Assembly (NCBI GenBank): GCA_002320555.1
Contig: DCJV01000076.1
Location: 23,527 to 31,426 of the forward strand
DNA length: 7,900 nt
Source of the DNA: Ruminococcaceae bacterium UBA1691
GTDB taxonomy: Bacteria > Bacillota > Clostridia > Oscillospirales > Acutalibacteraceae
Direction of reading: 5' to 3'
Shown here: positions 5,599-7,900 of the stretch, in pieces
Numbering within the stretch: the stretch's first letter is position 1
Layout of the letters: the number at the start of each line of letters is the position of its first letter
The notes under the pieces: generated by a model
Told to the model about the DNA's origin: nothing
The model's database searches: none
What the model saw: only the letters and a program-made list of their open reading frames with translations
Translations under genes and position numbers: made by a program

Positions 5599-6504
5599 AT
5601 GGAAAACTATGTAGTATTATCAATAGAAACCCATTTATTCTTCGCAAGAATCATGAAAGAGCACGCCCTTTTCTTAGAGGCGGGATTCCCATGCAAGGAT
5701 GAGGCATGGATCCAGAAGGCGGACTGGTTCCGGCAGCAGTTTGAAGACTTGCTTCGGGAAACAGTAAGGATCGGTGATGGACGAATTAATAGCAGCATTT
5801 TAAAATCCGATGAGTTAGTGACGGAATTCACCATACCGGCAGAAAACAGAACGGAGCATTTGAGTGGAATTCCAATTGACAGTGAGATTTCCATGATGGA
5901 AAAGAAACTTCGCGCCGGATGCAACAGGGAAGAAAGCCGGGAAATCATCAGAATGGTTCACCGAATCAATGAACGGGCCATCCGCTTGTTGAACGGCTTG
6001 ATTGACTTTAAAGAAAGTATTCTAAGGGAAGTCGGCGATGGAAAGCTTTTCAATGCCAATTACCCATTGCTGATCAAGCACATTATTCGGGAAGCAAAAT
6101 TATATCGTGCCACGGTAGAGGAACTGATGCAGAATAAGCGGCTTTCTTATAGGAATCTGCGGGAGACAGAAGAGTTCTGGAATCGGATTATGATGGAACA
6201 TGCACTGTTTATCCGCGGTTTGTTAGACCCCTCGGAAGTGCAGTTGATTGATACGGCGGATGAATTCGCAACGGAATACAAGGAACTGCTGGAAATGGCG
6301 AGACGGCAGGATTGCAGAGCGATGGATGAGTTGACGAAAAAATCGCTGCAAGAGACGCTGAAATACCGTGAATTTAAAGCGGCAGGAGCCGAAGGAATTC
6401 TGAACTGCAAGATTGCATCCATTATTTTACCGCTCCTGGCGGACCATGTGCTGCGTGAAGCAAATCACTATATCCGAATTTTAGAATGTAGCTGTGTTGG
6501 TTAG
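5599..6504 (+). CDS. DUF2935 domain protein, duplicated helical bundle
   Basis: This 301-aa all-helical protein is made of two related halves. LSIETHLFFARIMKEHALFL (7-26) in the first half corresponds to NLRETEEFWNRIMMEHALFI (186-205) in the second. Each half closes with a matching helix: LLIKHIIREAKLYR (157-170) and LLADHVLREANHYI (279-292). The conserved Glu (10; 189/191), Glu-His (21-22; 200-201) and His-x3-Glu (161/165; 283/287) are spaced as in ferritin-like metal-binding bundles, so a metal site is plausible but unproven. DUF2935 proteins occur in spore-forming Firmicutes, and I know of no established function. There is no signal peptide. The start lies after two tandem ATGAAAGG repeats (5580-5597); the upstream AAAGG is the usable ribosome binding site. 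The multicopper oxidase starts 13 nt after the stop, so the two are probably one operon. Confidence 0.88.
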   Translation: MENYVVLSIETHLFFARIMKEHALFLEAGFPCKDEAWIQKADWFRQQFEDLLRETVRIGDGRINSSILKSDELVTEFTIPAENRTEHLSGIPIDSEISMMEKKLRAGCNREESREIIRMVHRINERAIRLLNGLIDFKESILREVGDGKLFNANYPLLIKHIIREAKLYRATVEELMQNKRLSYRNLRETEEFWNRIMMEHALFIRGLLDPSEVQLIDTADEFATEYKELLEMARRQDCRAMDELTKKSLQETLKYREFKAAGAEGILNCKIASIILPLLADHVLREANHYIRILECSCVG

Positions 6505-6517
6505 GGGGACTTAGAAA

Positions 6518-7900
6518 ATGGAGCTATGCCATTATCCAAGTCCGGGAAAAACCCGATTCTATGAGATAGAGGCGATTGAAATCCCCATTGTTTACAACAA
6601 ATATGGGGATCACGATCCAAATGGACTTCTGTATGTGCTCAAGAAGGATGCCGACAGAATCCGAGAAGGGGCAATGCGCAATTTTTCTCAGGAAACACCT
6701 CAGCCATATGAAGGCGTAAAACCACTTGTCATCCGGGCAAATGTGGGGGAAAAGGTAGTTGTTTCTTTCACTCATTCTTTGGATCGCCCACTATCCATTC
6801 ATGTGCAGGGGCTTGCCTACGATGTGCAGACATCGGATGGGGCGAATGTAGGCTTTAACAAGGATTCTACGACACAGCACCGGATTACCTATACTTGGTA
6901 TGCAATTCGGGAAGGTGTGTACTTGTTCCACGATATGGGCGATATGAGAAGCGGAGAAGAAGGGACCAATGTGCATGGACTCTTTGGAGCAATTATCGTG
7001 GAGGCGGCGGAATCCAGATGGCTGGACCCAGAGACAGGAAAAGACTTGGAAAGCGGTCTATTTGCCGATATTTACCATCCGGCGCAACCGGCATTTCGGG
7101 AGTATGCCGTCTTTTTTCATGATGAACTGGAAATCAAAAATAAAGATGGGGATCCTCCGACGGATCCTCACACAGGCCTACCATCCGCCACAACCGGAAT
7201 CAGCTACCGCTCAGAGCCGATGAGAAACCGCCTGCCACTCACGCAAGAGCATGCGGATACCGGAGAAGACATTTCCATGAGTTCCTGGGTATACGGAGAT
7301 CCGGCACCGCCGATTTTGCGGGCATATGTGGGAGACCCGTCGAAAATACGTCTGATTCACGGTGGAATCAAAGAAACCCATGTCTTCCATCTTCACAATC
7401 ATCAATGGAGGCTGGAAGGAGAAAACGCAAACTCTACGATTATTGATTCCATTACCCTGAGTCCACAGGAATGTTATACGCTGGATATTCTTCATGGAGC
7501 AGGAAGTTTGAACGGGACGATCGGCGATGTGATTTTCCATTGTCATCTCTATCCACATTTTCATGAGGGAATGTGGACGTTGTGGAGAATACACGACAGG
7601 CTGGAAGATGGAACGGGAAGGCTGCCGGATGGAACAACGATTCCGCCTCTGATGCCATTGAAAGACAGGGTGGCGCCTCCGCAAAAAGACGGACAGCATC
7701 CTGGATATCCGAATTTCATCAACGGGGAATTTGGAGAGCGGCCGTTGCAGCCGCCGCTTGGAATTTTGGATCCAGATGGCAGCAACAAGATTGAGCCAAC
7801 GGAATTGGAACGGGCGAATTTTGTGCCGGAGTTTGAGCCGGGGGCACTTTATACAGATACCTGTCCTTGTCATACGGACGGCGACTGCTGCTGGGAGGAA
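6518..7900 (+). CDS. Multicopper oxidase-like protein (MnxG/CotA-type), partial at window end
   Basis: At least 461 codons are open to the window edge. The C-terminal cupredoxin domain has complete copper motifs: HVFHLHNH (288-295) gives His288 for type 1 and His291 and His293 for the trinuclear centre; HCHLYPH (341-347) gives His341 and His343 for type 3, Cys342 and His347 for type 1, with Met352 axial. The N-terminal domain has IHVQG (94-98) and LFHDMGD (136-142), where classical oxidases have HxHG and HxH, so the second His of each is Gln97 and Met140. NKYGDHDPNGLLYVL (27-41) and HGLFGAIIVE (153-162) are typical of the Firmicute MnxG-like group. There is no signal peptide, which fits a spore-coat or cytoplasmic protein. 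After the oxidase domain comes a Pro-rich linker and a Cys-rich segment (CPCH at 449-452, CC at 457-458). The ribosome binding site AGGGGGA overlaps the DUF2935 stop. Substrate is unknown; metal oxidation is one possibility. Confidence 0.88.
   Translation, partial: MELCHYPSPGKTRFYEIEAIEIPIVYNKYGDHDPNGLLYVLKKDADRIREGAMRNFSQETPQPYEGVKPLVIRANVGEKVVVSFTHSLDRPLSIHVQGLAYDVQTSDGANVGFNKDSTTQHRITYTWYAIREGVYLFHDMGDMRSGEEGTNVHGLFGAIIVEAAESRWLDPETGKDLESGLFADIYHPAQPAFREYAVFFHDELEIKNKDGDPPTDPHTGLPSATTGISYRSEPMRNRLPLTQEHADTGEDISMSSWVYGDPAPPILRAYVGDPSKIRLIHGGIKETHVFHLHNHQWRLEGENANSTIIDSITLSPQECYTLDILHGAGSLNGTIGDVIFHCHLYPHFHEGMWTLWRIHDRLEDGTGRLPDGTTIPPLMPLKDRVAPPQKDGQHPGYPNFINGEFGERPLQPPLGILDPDGSNKIEPTELERANFVPEFEPGALYTDTCPCHTDGDCCWEE

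Noticed and set aside
5415..5702. 95-aa plus-strand frame spanning the divergent region
   Set aside because: It overlaps the DUF2935 gene out of frame, its start lies inside the Pho-box-like repeats, and it has no domain resemblance.
7211..7873. 220-aa open frame on the minus strand opposite the oxidase
   Set aside because: The plus-strand frame carries intact copper-binding motifs in the same DNA. The antisense translation is low complexity and rich in Arg, Ser and Pro, with no recognisable domain and no convincing start signal.
1..7900. Mobile elements, CRISPR, tRNA/rRNA or defence genes
   Set aside because: No terminal inverted repeats, transposase or integrase motifs, spaced repeat arrays or recognisable RNA genes were seen. 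All the larger genes fall in ordinary chromosomal families.

Overview
The window reads as chromosomal DNA from a Gram-positive, Clostridia-like Firmicute. The evidence is strong AGGAGG-type ribosome binding sites, short gene spacing, a YitT-family membrane protein, DUF2935 and a MnxG/CotA-like multicopper oxidase, two tiny paralogous proteins of a kind I associate with Clostridia, and base composition near half G+C by eye. No rRNA, tRNA, CRISPR array, transposase or phage gene was seen. The genus cannot be named from this sequence.

Layout. From 1 to about 5340 everything is on the minus strand. Reading in transcription order from the middle: (a) a YitT-family membrane protein (4472-5341) with its own promoter; (b) a zinc-dependent phospholipase C-family protein (3426-4352), translationally coupled to a GPH-family cation symporter that starts at a TTG overlapping the upstream stop (2018-3433) and ends at a hairpin terminator; (c) a two-gene cistron of tiny paralogous proteins (60 and 57 aa, 1432-1803), ending at another hairpin; (d) a near-consensus promoter and a roughly 190-nt structured leader RNA ahead of a Na+/Ca2+ exchanger-type antiporter (86-1057), followed 9 nt later by the first codons of a probable methylated-DNA-cysteine methyltransferase (1-76). 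From 5599 onward the plus strand carries a DUF2935 helical-bundle protein (5599-6504) and, 13 nt later, a multicopper oxidase open to the window end (6518-7900).

Best signals. First, the upstream regions of the phospholipase/symporter operon and of the YitT gene share one architecture: TTAACA-like hexamers repeated every 11 bp, ending 9-10 bp before a -10 box. This is the geometry of Bacillus PhoP (phosphate starvation) boxes, and suggests that three genes in a row, including a phospholipase C relative and a MelB/MFSD2A-type symporter, form a phosphate-stress membrane or lipid module. Second, the antiporter leader has a long bulged stem, a loop-to-flank complementarity and a terminator-like hairpin, so it is a riboswitch candidate. 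Third, the multicopper oxidase keeps all copper ligands in its C-terminal motifs but has Gln and Met where the second His of both N-terminal HxH motifs should be, and is paired with a duplicated DUF2935 protein. All functional links are inferred from sequence and context.
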